NCBI GenBank assembly: GCA_030765045.1
Contig: CM060965.1
Span: forward strand, 150,983,374 to 151,047,373
Length of the DNA: 64,000 bases
DNA from: Tenodera sinensis
Taxonomy: Eukaryota > Arthropoda > Insecta > Mantodea > Mantidae
Reading direction: 5' to 3'
Shown: piece by piece, positions 21,860 to 34,489 of the stretch
Layout of the letters: each line of letters starts with the position of its first letter
Numbering within the stretch: position 1 is the stretch's first letter
The notes under the pieces: model-generated
The model's database searches: none
The model's input: the letters and a program-made list of their open reading frames with translations, nothing else
What the model was told of the DNA's origin: nothing
Made by a program: the position numbers and the translations under genes

Positions 21860-22560
21860 CGCGTTTTTTTTTTTCCTTTCTGTAATTTTTTTTTATTTTG
21901 TAACCTTTTCCCCACTAGTTACTTATGATTTGTTGAGTTTATGTGTTGGGTAACTTGAGACGGTCTTGTACTTCCCACGATGGTTGTTTTTTCTTGTGCT
22001 ATACAAAACAACAGTGTGCCGTCTGTACAAATCAAATTGCTTTCTCGACGTGTTTACAAATGGCTTAGTTTGGAGTTGCAACATTTCTAATCATGCATGG
22101 GGAAAAACGACGGCTTTATGCCACACAAATACTAAAATGATATAAATATGATGTTTCCATGATAAAAGCCAACATTTATATTTATATGCAACATCAAATT
22201 GGGTTTAATAAGCTGGTAAGTTGATGATTCGTGCGCATAACTTAGCAGAACTAATTATAATAAGTGAACAAATGCATGAGCTTCCGAGACTTAGTCATGA
22301 AACTATTTCTGCAAACACATTAACATGAAGCAAATGGAAAAATAGGCTTTGGTAAGACTAGCATGTAAAAGCTTGTACATAAAATTAATCGCTAGGAATT
22401 TAATTAATGAGAGCAAACCCTCACCTTTCTTTCTTTACTGCTTGCTTGTAAGCCCATCCGAAAATTCAGTATCGACATTTCTGGTTCTACAGTTTTGAGG
22501 GTACCCCAATTAAAAGAAATTCTAACACTTTCGATTAAAATATGATATAAGTAAATGCTT
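21860..22560. other. No recognised feature
   Basis: AT-rich sequence with homopolymer T runs near 21868-21893. No gene supported. Confidence 0.35.
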
Positions 22561-22563
22561 GGT

Positions 22564-22850
<287 letters not shown>

Positions 22851-23048
22851 ATTAGAGCTCGGAAGTTCATGCCCTAAAAACACTGAAATATGCATGCAAA
22901 TATGCTCTTAAAAACTTCAAAATATGCCAAGAAATATGCACTATTTAATTAAAACAATTAATGTCCCTTTGGAGTAGATGAGTTAGTGTAAATAATAAAG
23001 TTACCTTATTCCTTAGAGGTTGAAGCAGACGTGGTTCCGCTGCTAGTA

Positions 23049-23270
23049 CTAACTGCTAAATTGCAGTTCACAACCAACACTGCACAAATTTTCAACTGTA
23101 AAACGTCGTCTGTTGTCTTGCAAAACTCTCTTGTAATGTGAAAAACTTCTCTCCACGTCACAAGATGTTATCGGGGCATATTTAAATGATGTTAACTGTT
23201 TCACAAAGAGAGTCAATTCTCTTGGTGTGACAGATGGTTTTCTTTCGAGGATGTCTCGAATATCGCACAT
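23049..23270 (-). pseudogene. hAT C-terminal dimerisation domain remnant (copy 1)
   Basis: The frame contains SCDVERSFSHYKRVL followed by a FTVENL motif. This is the hAT C-terminal signature (ERxFS...L...NL) that mediates dimerisation and supplies part of the catalytic fold. It is separated from the upstream core frame by stops and frameshifts near 23270-23650. Confidence 0.8.
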
Positions 23271-23656
23271 CTGTTTATTACCAGAATTTTTTGAAATTAC
23301 ACAATTTCACTTTCTGTTTCACTTTTCGTCCTATGCTACCAGGAACCGAACTTAGATCACATATTGTTTTCTCAAAGACAGTAAGTGATTCATGCAAAGG
23401 AGATCCCACAGCTTCTAACGCCATTATGGCTGTTGGTAAGAAAGCAAAATGGGCAGATATGAAACTAAGATCCTCCTTTATTCCAGTGCCTGACAGAATG
23501 TTTTGCAGTTTCTATTGATGAAGCATCGTTCGAGTCCAATGAATTAGCAACCTCTCCCACTATTTCTATGTGCTCAGCATAATATAAAACTGCACCGACC
23601 CATGTTCCCCATCGAGTTAACACCGGTGTAGGAGGAAGTCGGATATTAGGTGCTGT

Positions 23657-24118
23657 TTATCTAAATAACTTAACTCTTTTAGGAGATTTAATAAAAATTC
23701 TCTTTGTATTGGGTACAAATTTATCTACTAGTGCGAAAGAATCGTGTATGGTCTCAGAAATGCGATGAAGAGCGTGTGCCAAACAAGTTATATGAATTAA
23801 GTTAGAAAAAGTACCTTTCAAAGTTTGTCCTGATTTTACCATATAAAGACCTGCATCAGTAACAAATAAAAGTAACCGGTCGTATTTGATGATTCCACAT
23901 GGGCATTGTAATTTCAAAGAGTCCATCACAAATTGTGTCACAGTTACATTGTCAGTGGCCGACAATTCGCACACATTAAGACGATAAGCTGTAGTCTTTT
24001 GTTTATTATTTAAGGCACCCACGATTATATTAGCAATAGAACGGTGCTCAGAATCATAGGTTTCATCAACAGACAACCACACAAACTGATCCGCTAATTC
24101 ATTTTGTATATTTGACAA
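23657..24118 (-). pseudogene. hAT transposase core remnant (copy 1)
   Basis: A 153-codon frame with LSVDET (catalytic Asp region of the RNase-H-like fold), RLLLFVTDAG, and HITCLAHALHRI, a hAT insertion-domain style motif. The layout resembles CGGBP1-like hAT transposases. N-terminal sequence continues in other frames to about 24560. Decayed and non-functional as it stands. Confidence 0.8.
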
Positions 24119-25061
24119 TACGTTATTGTAAAATGCCCTACATAAGTCTTACGCAGTGTACTTTCTTCAGGCACATTTGTCGAGTATATTTGGCAAGAAA
24201 GTTTTTAAATATCGGATTATTAATTTTGAACAAGGGAATATCAGAAGCTAAAAATACTTGGCACAAGTCATAGGAAAATTCAGTAACCCTACTTCCTAAA
24301 CATTCTACTAATTGCTTTAGAACAGGTTATTTGTTTGAGAGTTTTTTTATTAAATTCTCCTTGTTTGGCTGTGTTTATGTGCTGAACTATTTGAAATCTT
24401 TTCTCAATCCCTATATTTTTCTCACACAAAACAGTACCCTATTATCTGTAGATATTAAATCACCCTTAAACTCTTTCTGTAAATAAATGAAACTAGCACT
24501 TGAAGTTGGTTTTATTTTCGGCATTTGAAGAGCTTTTTTTAACATTTTATACGCCTAATTTAATTTGGTAGGAATCAGTTCACAGCACTGTTACGTTTGA
24601 AGACCACGCAGAGCCAAGCGTTGCTATAATCGTGCTGCTCAAAACGTTGACCTGCACTTTATCTTTGTTACTACAAACCTCTCAGATAACGCACTGATTA
24701 TACTCTACGCACATACATATATTGAAAGGATGGAAACAGGGGATTCGCTGCATGACAACATGACTCAGCATTGGTTGTCGCCACCTCGCGAGTTACATCA
24801 TCATATGCAATACTACTAATATGAAAAATATTATCCAGGTGGGAAAAAAAATAAAAAACCATAAAAATCATTAAAATATGCTATATAGGGGCTATAATGT
24901 TGAAATAATATGCATTTATCAAAATCAAGGAAATATGCAGTTATATGCACCATAAAATCATGACCAAATAACTGAAAATTCCATAATTCGTGCACATAGT
25001 GTAAAAGCATACATTTTTAACCCATATGAAAAAAGATGCGAATGCATGAACTTCCTTGCCC

Positions 25062-25316
<255 letters not shown>

Positions 25317-25319
25317 CAT

Positions 25320-28300
25320 TATATATGTATATTAAGTACATTAAATTGTCTGAAAATTCTGTGAAATCCTCTTCATGCTGTGGATTTGTCCTGCTTTCAC
25401 TGTCACTTCACTAAGCTGATCAAGTATAAGTGCCATTGTGAGTTTACTGCCAGTTCAGTAATGTAGTATGGTTCATTTTTCCTGTCACTTCAATTTTCTT
25501 CGCGACGTCATCGCCCGATGTAGCTAATACGGCCGAAGCAGCCTCTTCTTCGGATGATTTACGCGCTGGGGGATCGAACACAAGACTAATCTGTTGCGTC
25601 AAACTGTCGTTACAAACTCATTTGTAGAAACGTACTTGCCAATTCACTAACTGTTCCAGTCGCGAGAACAATCGCTGGAATTTTCCACAGAACACTCTAG
25701 AATGTCCTGAAGCGTGGAGAACGAAAACTTCCAGAAGATTCTGGTTATCTCTCGATACCGTTTGTAACATTTACTGGCCGAGGGCGCTACTTGTCCTATC
25801 TCTTACCAGCCGGCCACTCGGTGCCATACAACTGATAGCTAATCACGTATCAGCGTCATAATATTGTGTAATTGCGTATATTGTTGTATAACCGAGAGTC
25901 GTAAGATTACATTAAAATGCACAAATACATTATCTTAGCGTAAGCCAGTTTTCCATGTATTTCCATGTTCATCACCTGATGAACATATAAGTATGCGACT
26001 TTCATTTTCTTTTGCATTCCAAGAGCCCATTCCGTTATAGCAGCTAGAATGCTCTTTCTAACGTTTTATGTAAGTACTTCATCCTTAATTTTAAAACATT
26101 TCTGGGTAAACTGTATCGTGAGTAACAAAAAATAGCTAGGGGAATCAATTTGATATGAGCTCAATGTTACATAACGCAGAGAGATGTCTATTTTCCACAG
26201 ATCAGATTGTTTTCTGTTTTGGAATTCCCATTTCTGCTCTGTTTTAACTAAATGTAATAAAAACATTCAATGTTGAGGAAATCGAATCTCCGACTCGTTA
26301 CCTTTGTCGGTGCTAATGATGAATTAGGCTGCGAGTATAATGGTCAACAATCAATGCTAATTTGCCTCCCTGCGTATTGAACAGTGTGTTGTTATTGTTG
26401 TTGATCTTGTTTTGGGGTACATTGTTGTGTTTATTAAACCAAATTAAAATACAATATTTGGTCGTTTTTAGTTTAATGATATGCTTGGCTATTTATTTTT
26501 ATATTTACTGCTACTCCACATTTAAACATTCTTATTGGTTACATTTATACGATCTTCCCTTCCTTCAACAAACTATTTTTAAAAAAGCTTATTTTCATAT
26601 TGATCTAGTTTGCAGAAATATCGTACTTTCTATGGCGCAGTGTACTCTGAAGCTACATGGGACATACAGCTGATAGATATTTAAAATGCGAGCCTCTATG
26701 TGATGGTTTAAAAATTTAATATTTGCATGGTATCGCGAGAGATAGAATAACAATGATCTAGTACTTAAAATAAGTATTAGGTATTGGAAAACGTGAAGGC
26801 AACAAAGACGTATATCTCGAACTCTTACACTTTTTGGTAGAATCTTAATATTTGGATGGAATAAAGTATGTAGCCTACTTATCATAGGTAACTGGTTGAG
26901 CGTATAAACGAAAGTCACGAAAATGTTAAAAAATACATCCAAAGTTGACAGAAGTTTTATTGAAATTACAGATGCGAATAACTTAAATAGCGTTTCAAAA
27001 TAAATATTTCATATTGTTCTAAAATGTCTTGATGATTTGGAATATTCACAATGTCTTGTCTTAATTATTATATTTAACGAAATATAGCGATAGGTTGGGA
27101 ATCTAACAATATTAAAGAAATGTTTCCCGTCTTCTTTTATGCAACTCTATCTCTATAAACAGGTTATAATTTAATATCGTATACAATTGACTTATTAAGG
27201 CACTAATAATAACAATTAGTATTTCCTACAGAAATGACGTAATACCGGTCTTCCAATTTTCTATGGCTTACTGAGACAAGCTGGAAATATTTTGTAATAT
27301 TCTTTTCTCTGAGAAATGAAGAAGCAAACATATCTCTACATTATTAAATATAGAATAATTAAGATATGGCTTTATAATTACTTAACATGCTGTGCTTATA
27401 ATGGACTAGATCACAGTCCGTAACATTTGCTCACTTCTCTCCCAGGAACGAAATGTATGCAACTGTTACCATTCTACACGCCACATAATGACAAATGAAA
27501 CGCAGAGCTTACATCTCATTTACCAACTATGAAGATACTCTCACATTGCCAAATTATTTCAGATTATTTTCTACAATTTATAATGTTAGGATTGTATAAA
27601 ATATTGCATCCAAATCGTGGATAATCTTAACATGACACTAGAGAAAATTGTCGCACAAACGATTGTGACTGCGGCAAATATTCAAATCTGCCATAATTAT
27701 CAAGATTGTCCACTAATTCCATTAGTTAGTAATATCACACGTTGTTTTTCGTTCTTTAATCTGAGGTTTTCCTTCACAATTGCGAAGGGATATCCGGAAA
27801 GTTCACCTAAAAACGCATTGTTTTAATAATAGAGATCCTCTCGTTTTTTTCAGTTTTGCTTCTTCGCGCCATCCGCAAGACAAAGCAATCCGGATGGTGT
27901 TGTCTTTTTCAACCCGCTTCGGACGAAACTGGATATGTAAACATTTAGGAGGCCTGTCTTGCACTTGCTCTTGAAGGAAATTGATTTTGTTTACGCTGTG
28001 AGAGCACCCGCTTTATGCATTTAGACACGAGAGCTTCATGGACTTGGAAATAAACATTGTTTACCAATTCTAGCACATAATCTTCTTTGAGGCAAAGGGA
28101 ATTTCGTTTACATTGTACGCCATCAACTCTTTTATAATGTGTAGGCATGATAAATGAATAGCTGGGAGAGACGCAATGAAACGTAGAGCAAATATTTTGG
28201 AAACGAAGAAAGTGTTCTGTATCTCGGAATTAATTATTAAAACAACCCTTTTTGCTATGAAGCCATTTACACAGTTCTGGAAATATTTGAAAGCAATATT

Positions 28301-28410
28301 CTGATTATTTTTACTTTATCTCCAGCAGACCTAAACTAAGAAATTAGTGCATTTGACCTAAAAATTCGACATACAAATTTCACCTGAACCCTACTCTTTT
28401 CTTCTATAAT
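25320..28410. other. Mostly unrecognised; one heat-shock-element cluster
   Basis: At 25729-25741 a perfect TTCnnGAAnnTTC triplet occurs with further GAA/TTC pentamers upstream (25700-25725), close to TGTAACA and GC-rich sequence. It may be an LTR fragment related in style to 53040-53340. The rest is AT-rich without supported genes; a 67-residue minus-strand frame at 27945-28148 is not recognisable. Confidence 0.35.
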
Positions 28411-28415
28411 TATTA

Positions 28416-28516
28416 CAATTATTTAATAATGAACGCTAAACTTTTCGTGACTAACTGACATTTTTTCAACTGTAGGTCAGTTAGTCACGACAAGTTTAGC
28501 ACTCATTAAATAATTG
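28416..28516. repeat. Perfectly placed ~101-bp hairpin
   Basis: Left arm 28416-28459 and right arm 28476-28516 are reverse complements except for a 3-nt indel and a few substitutions. The inner 18 bp, GTGACTAACTGAC included, are almost perfect. The loop is 16 nt. No promoter or gene is attached. It could be a tiny foldback MITE. Confidence 0.85.
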
Positions 28517-28865
28517 TTTCAATTTTTAAGGTTTTTATATTCCCTATCACAACCGCCAATGTATTTTCTGTCATCATATGTCGTTAAAATAACATTTTTA
28601 CACCTATATTGACCATTAGACATTTTAAGAAGAAAATGTAGTGTAAATGTCAGTCACACGCGGAATTGCTCTATATTTTATATATTCTTAATAGTTCTAT
28701 ATATGTTATAATTTCTTTTATATATTATTCACTTCGGTAACAACGTAAGTGGAAATGATGCCATTTGGAATTCTGATTTCTTGAGTTTATGTTTACCTTA
28801 TTATTTATTTATGTCAACAATGTTTCTGCTGGTGTTTTTAAACACACAAGCCGTGTGTGAGCAAT

Positions 28866-28975
28866 GTTTATGAGGTGGGATCAGGACTGAAAAATATAAT
28901 GCCATAGACGGGATTTGAACCACGGATCTTCCACTTATCGAACGGCTTCTTTAACCACTAAGCTAATTACCATGT
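28866..28975 (-). mobile_element. tRNA-Ile-like SINE, inverted copy
   Basis: Minus-strand AGCTTAGTGGTTAAAG (A box) and GTGGTTCAAATCCCG (B box) spaced as in tRNA, then a short body ending TTTTTCAGTCCTGATCCCACCTC. Same family as 29085-29290 on the plus strand. Confidence 0.75.
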
Positions 28976-29084
28976 AAAGGTTACTTAAACCCGGGACATA
29001 AAGTACTTACAATTGTAAGTCGCCTTGAGGTATTTATCTCTGATGTGAGATTCCCTTGTGGTCTAACCGGGAAAAGTACGAATC

Positions 29085-29290
29085 AGCTGGGGTTAGCTTA
29101 GTGGTTAAAGCAGCCGCTCGATAAGCGGAAGATCCGTGGTTCAAATCCCGGCTATCGTATTGAATTTTTCAGTCCTGGTTCCACCTCTTAAATAGCTCAG
29201 TTGTTAAATCAGCCGCTCGATAAGCCGAATATCCATGGTTCAAATCCCGGCTATGGTATTGAGTTTTTCAGCCCTGGTTCCACCTCTTTT
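29085..29290 (+). mobile_element. tRNA-Ile-like SINE, tandem dimer
   Basis: Two head-to-tail units, about 29088-29186 and 29190-29288. Each has TTAGCTTAGTGG-type A box, a CGCTCGATAAGC anticodon-arm-like segment whose loop would present GAT, a GGTTCAAATCCCGGCTA B box and the body TTTTTCAG(T/C)CCTGGTTCCACCTCTT. The acceptor stem does not close and no T-run terminator follows, so these are SINE units, not host tRNA genes. Confidence 0.75.
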
Positions 29291-29294
29291 GTTT

Positions 29295-30530
29295 ACCTAT
29301 CTCATTACTTGACTCTATACCAAGTAATACCCTTGCGGTCCTATTAACCTGCGTATAAACTACATATGAACTATAAAAGTTGGGTGTACTGAATTCCGAG
29401 CTTATACGTGACCTGCTTATTCCCGCGTTCTAACGATTCCGCGATATATCGAAATGTGAGGTTAGAAATGAATAAATCGATTACTCGGTCACATTCGTGC
29501 AATTATAAATTACAGTACATTGTAAAGTATGTACTATATTTTTAAATGCAATTACACACCAGTTATGCTAGGGGTATATTTCAGGCCTGCAACTGATCTT
29601 AATGATTCAGTACATACAACTACAATGTACCCATTTTACATTAACCTAAGTTTGCATTGTCTTAAAGATATCAGTAACTTTTGTGTGGCAACATAGTTCA
29701 CAACGATTTTTCTCCGTGTATGATGATAGCAAGATGGAGATGAATACTGTTCGCCTAATTTTGCTCCTCCATACACACAGAATCATCTTGTTTATGGTGC
29801 TTATCACTTCACTAACATGCAGAGTATCTTCTTCCGTGTGCATGTCTCGTTACTTCTCGATACTGCGTTCTTAGGAATGCAGTGGCCAAGGTTAACGCTA
29901 GGAATGCAGCGGCCGCAGTGGCCAAGGTTCACGCTAGGGGTAGCGAAAAGTATGTTCCAGTACCACTCTTTAAGAAAATTTTAAACACAACTTTTAAAAA
30001 TAAAAAAGAAAGAAAGAAAGAAAATGTACGGTATATTTTCGGGGGTCATGCTTTCCTTGCGTTAAATCCGAATCCATGGCATTTCGGAACGCCCTATTTC
30101 GGGCTTCTATTGTATTATAAAGAGCGAAGAGTTTAGTCAACTAATTTGGATAATTCTTTCACCATTGCAAATCCCTGTTTTTTTTTCTGACGGACATGGG
30201 CTATGAAACTTCTTGTAATTTTGCTGCACAGGTTTCTAAAGTAAAAAAAAAATATTTACAAAACCTTCGTTCAAAATCTATAAAGTAGAAAATAGTTGTA
30301 CTGCACAAAAAAGTGCATAGAAACAAAATCAGGCTAGTTAAGAGCTGCCAAAAAGTGACATCGTGGATCATTCTCTTCTTTCTCCTTCCATTCTCTTTGG
30401 CTTAGTGGCGTGGCTGTGCAGGGTAAAGGTGACTGGCATTCGTTATGCGTTACATCTGCACCCGTTTCACAACATAAGAAAGTCAGTGTTGAACGTCAAT
30501 TCCATTACGTGATAACTTTGTACCTTTTGT
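29295..30530. other. No recognised gene
   Basis: A 24-bp direct repeat occurs at 29879-29902 and 29915-29938 with a NotI-like GCGGCCGC between. An (AAAG)n run is at about 30003-30020. Otherwise nothing is supported. Confidence 0.4.
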
Positions 30531-30534
30531 TATT

Positions 30535-31110
30535 AAATTACTGTTGACACCTGGGAAATGAAATGGCAGATCAACTCGCGAAGTAGGCAGCACGATCTGA
30601 GGAAATTCAAGAGAGCTACAGCAAGATACCAAAAAGTGAGTGAAAAATTAAATATATTATAGCGATTTGGGAAGTAACAAAATGAATGTGACATCACAAC
30701 TAAAGGAGAAATCACAAAACTATTTATGTCAAATATAGCTGACCAGTTAAAATTGCAACTAAGCATAACCCAAATTTTACGGCCATATTAACAGAACATG
30801 GAAACATTAAAACTTATTTACATAAATATAAAATGATAGACAATTCACTTTGCCCATGTAACAAAGACGTACAGACTATAAGCGGCAGTTTAGGGACATT
30901 GAAATTGACATTGGTAAATTGACCAATGAAAAAGGACAAACTTGTTCAGAAATGCTACAGGAACTTGGTTAGTTCACTAACAGTATAACGTTTGAAAACT
31001 TGAAGTGAAACAAATTGGACACATCTCATCCACGTAAATCGGGCCCTAATGACCTAGTTGTCGACGGGCCCTTAAACAACACTGTCACTCACTCCACGTA
31101 AATCGCCCAA
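30535..31110 (+). pseudogene. LINE 3' end with RNase H relic
   Basis: Plus-strand translation with frameshifts shows GNEMADQLAK followed by A.A, the last conserved block of a retrotransposon RNase H domain, then FTAILTEHGNIKTYLHKYKMIDNSLCPC-like zinc-binding text in pieces. That order marks the ORF2 end of an I/R1-like non-LTR element. Stops interrupt it. A 52-bp micro-insertion sits at 31042-31093. Confidence 0.65.
31042..31093 (+). mobile_element. 52-bp micro-insertion with 12-bp target duplication
   Basis: The segment begins GGCCCTAATGACCTAGTTG, continues TCGACGGGCCCTTAAAC and ends in a CACTCACT tail. It is bounded by the direct repeat CCACGTAAATCG (31030-31041 and 31094-31105). The same ~52-bp unit occurs at 46025-46077. 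GGGCCC (one G from the target duplication) near the left end can pair with the internal GGGCCC to form a hairpin. Confidence 0.8.
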
Positions 31111-31183
31111 ATACATATACCTGCAAAAATACAACAATTTGTATTATGTTTGAAAGGTAAAAGGTAAACCTATGCATGTAGTA

Positions 31184-31423
31184 GTGCCCGTCTCTGTAGC
31201 GTGATGGTTAGCGTGTCTGCCTCACGTTCAAGAGGCGCGAGTTCGAATCTCGCTTAGGGTAAGTTATCCGGGTAAGGTTTTTTCCGAGGTTTTCTCTTAT
31301 CCTGAGAAGACGAAAGTCGGGTAACTTAAAGCTCTATGGACCTCGGACTCATTTCAGTCATTCACCGTCCGATATGACATTACGTTGGAGGACGTTAACC
31401 CAAAAAAAAAAAAAAAAAAAAAA
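31184..31423 (+). mobile_element. tRNA-derived SINE with target duplications
   Basis: Head TCTGTAGCGTGATGGTTAGCG (A box) and GCGAGTTCGAATCTCGC (B box) with tRNA spacing, then a body GGGTAAGGTTTTTTCCGAGG..CGGGTAACTTAAAGCTC and a poly(A) tail of about 22. It is flanked by identical 12-bp repeats ATGCATGTAGTA at 31172-31183 and 31424-31435. Complete 240-bp SINE, mobilised by a LINE. Confidence 0.93.
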
Positions 31424-31720
31424 ATGCATGTAGTATTACTCCACACTAATGGAACATGTAGTTTTTGTAAGTAAATAAATCTCAATCAAACTATGGCACC
31501 CAAGAAAAGGTACGAAGGTCTAAAGTTTCAGCTACTGCAATTGTCTAAAGAAAGTCCTTGACCGTTCCATCGCCAGAGGGTTCTAGGCTGTGCAGCGTTT
31601 CTAGAAATTAGAAGATGGGGCAATAAGGAAAGTGGATGTTCCCCGAAGTTGCACAGCCTTGTGCGTGAATATATGGAGTGTCTTCGTCCATTATTACCTA
31701 CTCGGGGCTTGTGACAGCCT

Positions 31721-32108
<388 letters not shown>

Positions 32109-32159
32109 CATGATAATCATGATAAGAATAATTATAATAAATAAGATCAATCGAAGTAA

Positions 32160-32735
32160 CCATGTATGTCAGTAATATACAGCAAAACCATTTATGTAAA
32201 GGTGAGGAAAAACTTGCAATGGCTTGTAACGTTCAGGGAAAAAGAAATAAAAAAAAAAGCTATTAGCGCAAGGTCGTCGAACAATGCGAACAGAGCTACG
32301 TTCAAAATTCTTAGAATCTTTTGTTCATCCTAATAGGGACGCGTATTCACTCAGCGTGATTCATCTTGAGACAAGAGTTACACCATTGGTGGACATCTGG
32401 AATTACGGAATTAATATAGATCTCCACCAATAAGAATCTCAAAACTGCCGATAGGAGGTGGAGAAAAAGCGGAGGATGTCCCAAACGAAACGAAACTAAT
32501 ATACGTGTTGAAGCGGGTCTCAGATACAGGATTTCCTCAGATAAACGTATTCCGCAGATACACACTTCTCTCAGACACAGGATCGCCTGCGGTGCCGTAG
32601 CAGTAAAAGCGGGCGTTAAACACTCCAAAAAAAAAAAAAAAAGCAGACACGCGATGTCCGCAGACGTAGTGCTCGGCGAAGTGTTTAGAATGTTTAGTAC
32701 ACTAAGTTAATAAGTTCAAAGGAGCAAGAATTGGG
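32160..32735. other. No recognised feature
   Basis: Mixed sequence with an A-run at about 32626-32642. A 93-residue minus-strand frame (32347-32628) has no recognisable domain. Confidence 0.4.
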
Positions 32736-32739
32736 AAAT

Positions 32740-32940
32740 TATTAGGTTGTTTAACGACGCTTTCACTTGCCAGAATCACATAAGCGTCACCGGTGTGCCG
32801 GAATTTCCTCCCGCACGAGTTCTTTAACGTGCTAGTAAATATATTGACAGGCTCACTTAAAAACTATCAGTATGGCCCGGATTTGTATCCGCGACCAATT
32901 GAGCCACGTAGACCGACAGCAAGAATTGGGGACGTCAGTG
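32740..32940 (-). mobile_element. tRNA-derived SINE (TGGCTCAG type)
   Basis: Minus-strand ACGTGGCTCAATTGGTCGCGGATACAAATCCG head landmarks, then TTTTTAAGTGAGCC, ATTTACTAGCACGTTAAAGAAC, CGTGCGGGAGGAAATTCCGGCACACCGG and GCGTCGTTAAAC. Same block order as 47545-47730. Confidence 0.65.
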
Positions 32941-32944
32941 TCGA

Positions 32945-34480
32945 GAGTAAGTGGAAAGATGCGATGGATGTATGTGATTGCTAAAGAGAAAGTCCAATTG
33001 TAAATATCAATGTTAATGTGACAAAGAAAATAAAAGTTTGCAGGATAATAAGAAAATTACTTCAGGGCTAATTATTTCACAACCGAACCGCTCTAATCAG
33101 TAATCACTCACGAGATCAGTGTAATAGCCGAGACGAACTCCGAAGACTATATGAAATTACATTTGAGAGAAAGGGGAGATGTTACCATAAAATGGCTTTG
33201 TGCAATAGTTTCATAAAGAATGATGAAAGTTAATTAAATTAATTCATAATTTCAGTTTAAAAAAATCTAACTGTGCAACGGCAGGTAAGCTCAGCTAGTT
33301 AAGCGTGCTTTAAAATTGTGGCATTTCTTCCATGTTAATTACGGTCTCAGCAACGGGACAAAATGTTCAGTTTTACGCATGTATTGCAGCTGCATGGTAA
33401 CACAGTTTGACGTCATCAGTAGTATACGCTTTAAAGGTCAGAGATACAGAGCTAGTATTGTTAATTTATCCCATAGGTGTGCAAACAGGGATGCTGCGAT
33501 AATCCTCTATTTTCATGTAATACGCAACAACTCGACCCTCGTTACCTTATTTTTATTATGTATCGCTGGATTATGAAGTGCTTTGGCAGACCATTTTATA
33601 TGCCGTTATCGTATTTTTACTTGCTGACAAGATTACACAACCTGTGACAGGGGACCGATCGGTGAAAACTGGACAAAAATCATAAAAAATTATAATTTAA
33701 TTTTTAGCTGCTTATAAAACCCAATTATCTAGAAACGTAAAAGTGGTTAATTGCAAAAATAGAGCATTTAAATTCAATTAAGTGCTTTAGCGAGGTCTAC
33801 AATTTTTTGTGTACTAAGAATTTGTTTTACTCAGGCTATTCACAGAAAATGTAAGATACACACTTCATTTGACATGAAAATATCTGAAATACGCTACCTA
33901 CTTTAATGCAAATTATGTATATACAGAATGGAAGTAGAATGATCCGCCAGACTTTAACAGCGGATTTCTCATGTTGTGAATAACAAGAATGTCTAATACC
34001 AAAATGTTGAAAAGTTTATAGTTTTTTAGAAAAAAATATTTTTATCAAAACAATTTATCATCACCTGGCTGAAAAATTATTCATTGATGGTTCTTGATTT
34101 ATGGCTATATTCATAGAAAATTGAATGAACAACTTTTTCCTTTGGCGTATTTCAATAGATTCAACTGTTTTTGTGTAAATTAAGTTTAAAAAACCCACAA
34201 TTTATTGCAATAAAAACCAGGGCATCGTATAGTTTTGGAGATTGGAACACCAAAAAGTCATAAGTTTTCAAAACAACAGAAAAGACGTTCTACTGTCACA
34301 TTGAATTAATTTTGCACACTGAAAAACTAAAATATTACCCCTATTATGATAACAAGCATAGCTTAGGACAGTGAGGACCAATTTTTGTTGCCGAAGAGCC
34401 GAAAATAATATAGTATGAGGAAGAGCGGGCGGTTTCTTCTAAATTGTTGAATAAAAAATATTTGAATTTTCTTGCCTCCT
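32945..34480. other. No recognised feature
   Basis: AT-rich. An A-box-like GTAAGCTCAGCTAGTTAAGCGTG at about 33285-33309 suggests another decayed SINE head, without a B box. Confidence 0.35.
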
Positions 34481-34489
34481 CTTATTCAG

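Noticed and set aside
29085..29290. Pair of cellular tRNA-Ile genes
   Set aside because: Internal promoter boxes are good, but acceptor stems do not pair, no T-run terminator follows, and a common non-tRNA body is attached. SINE units fit better.
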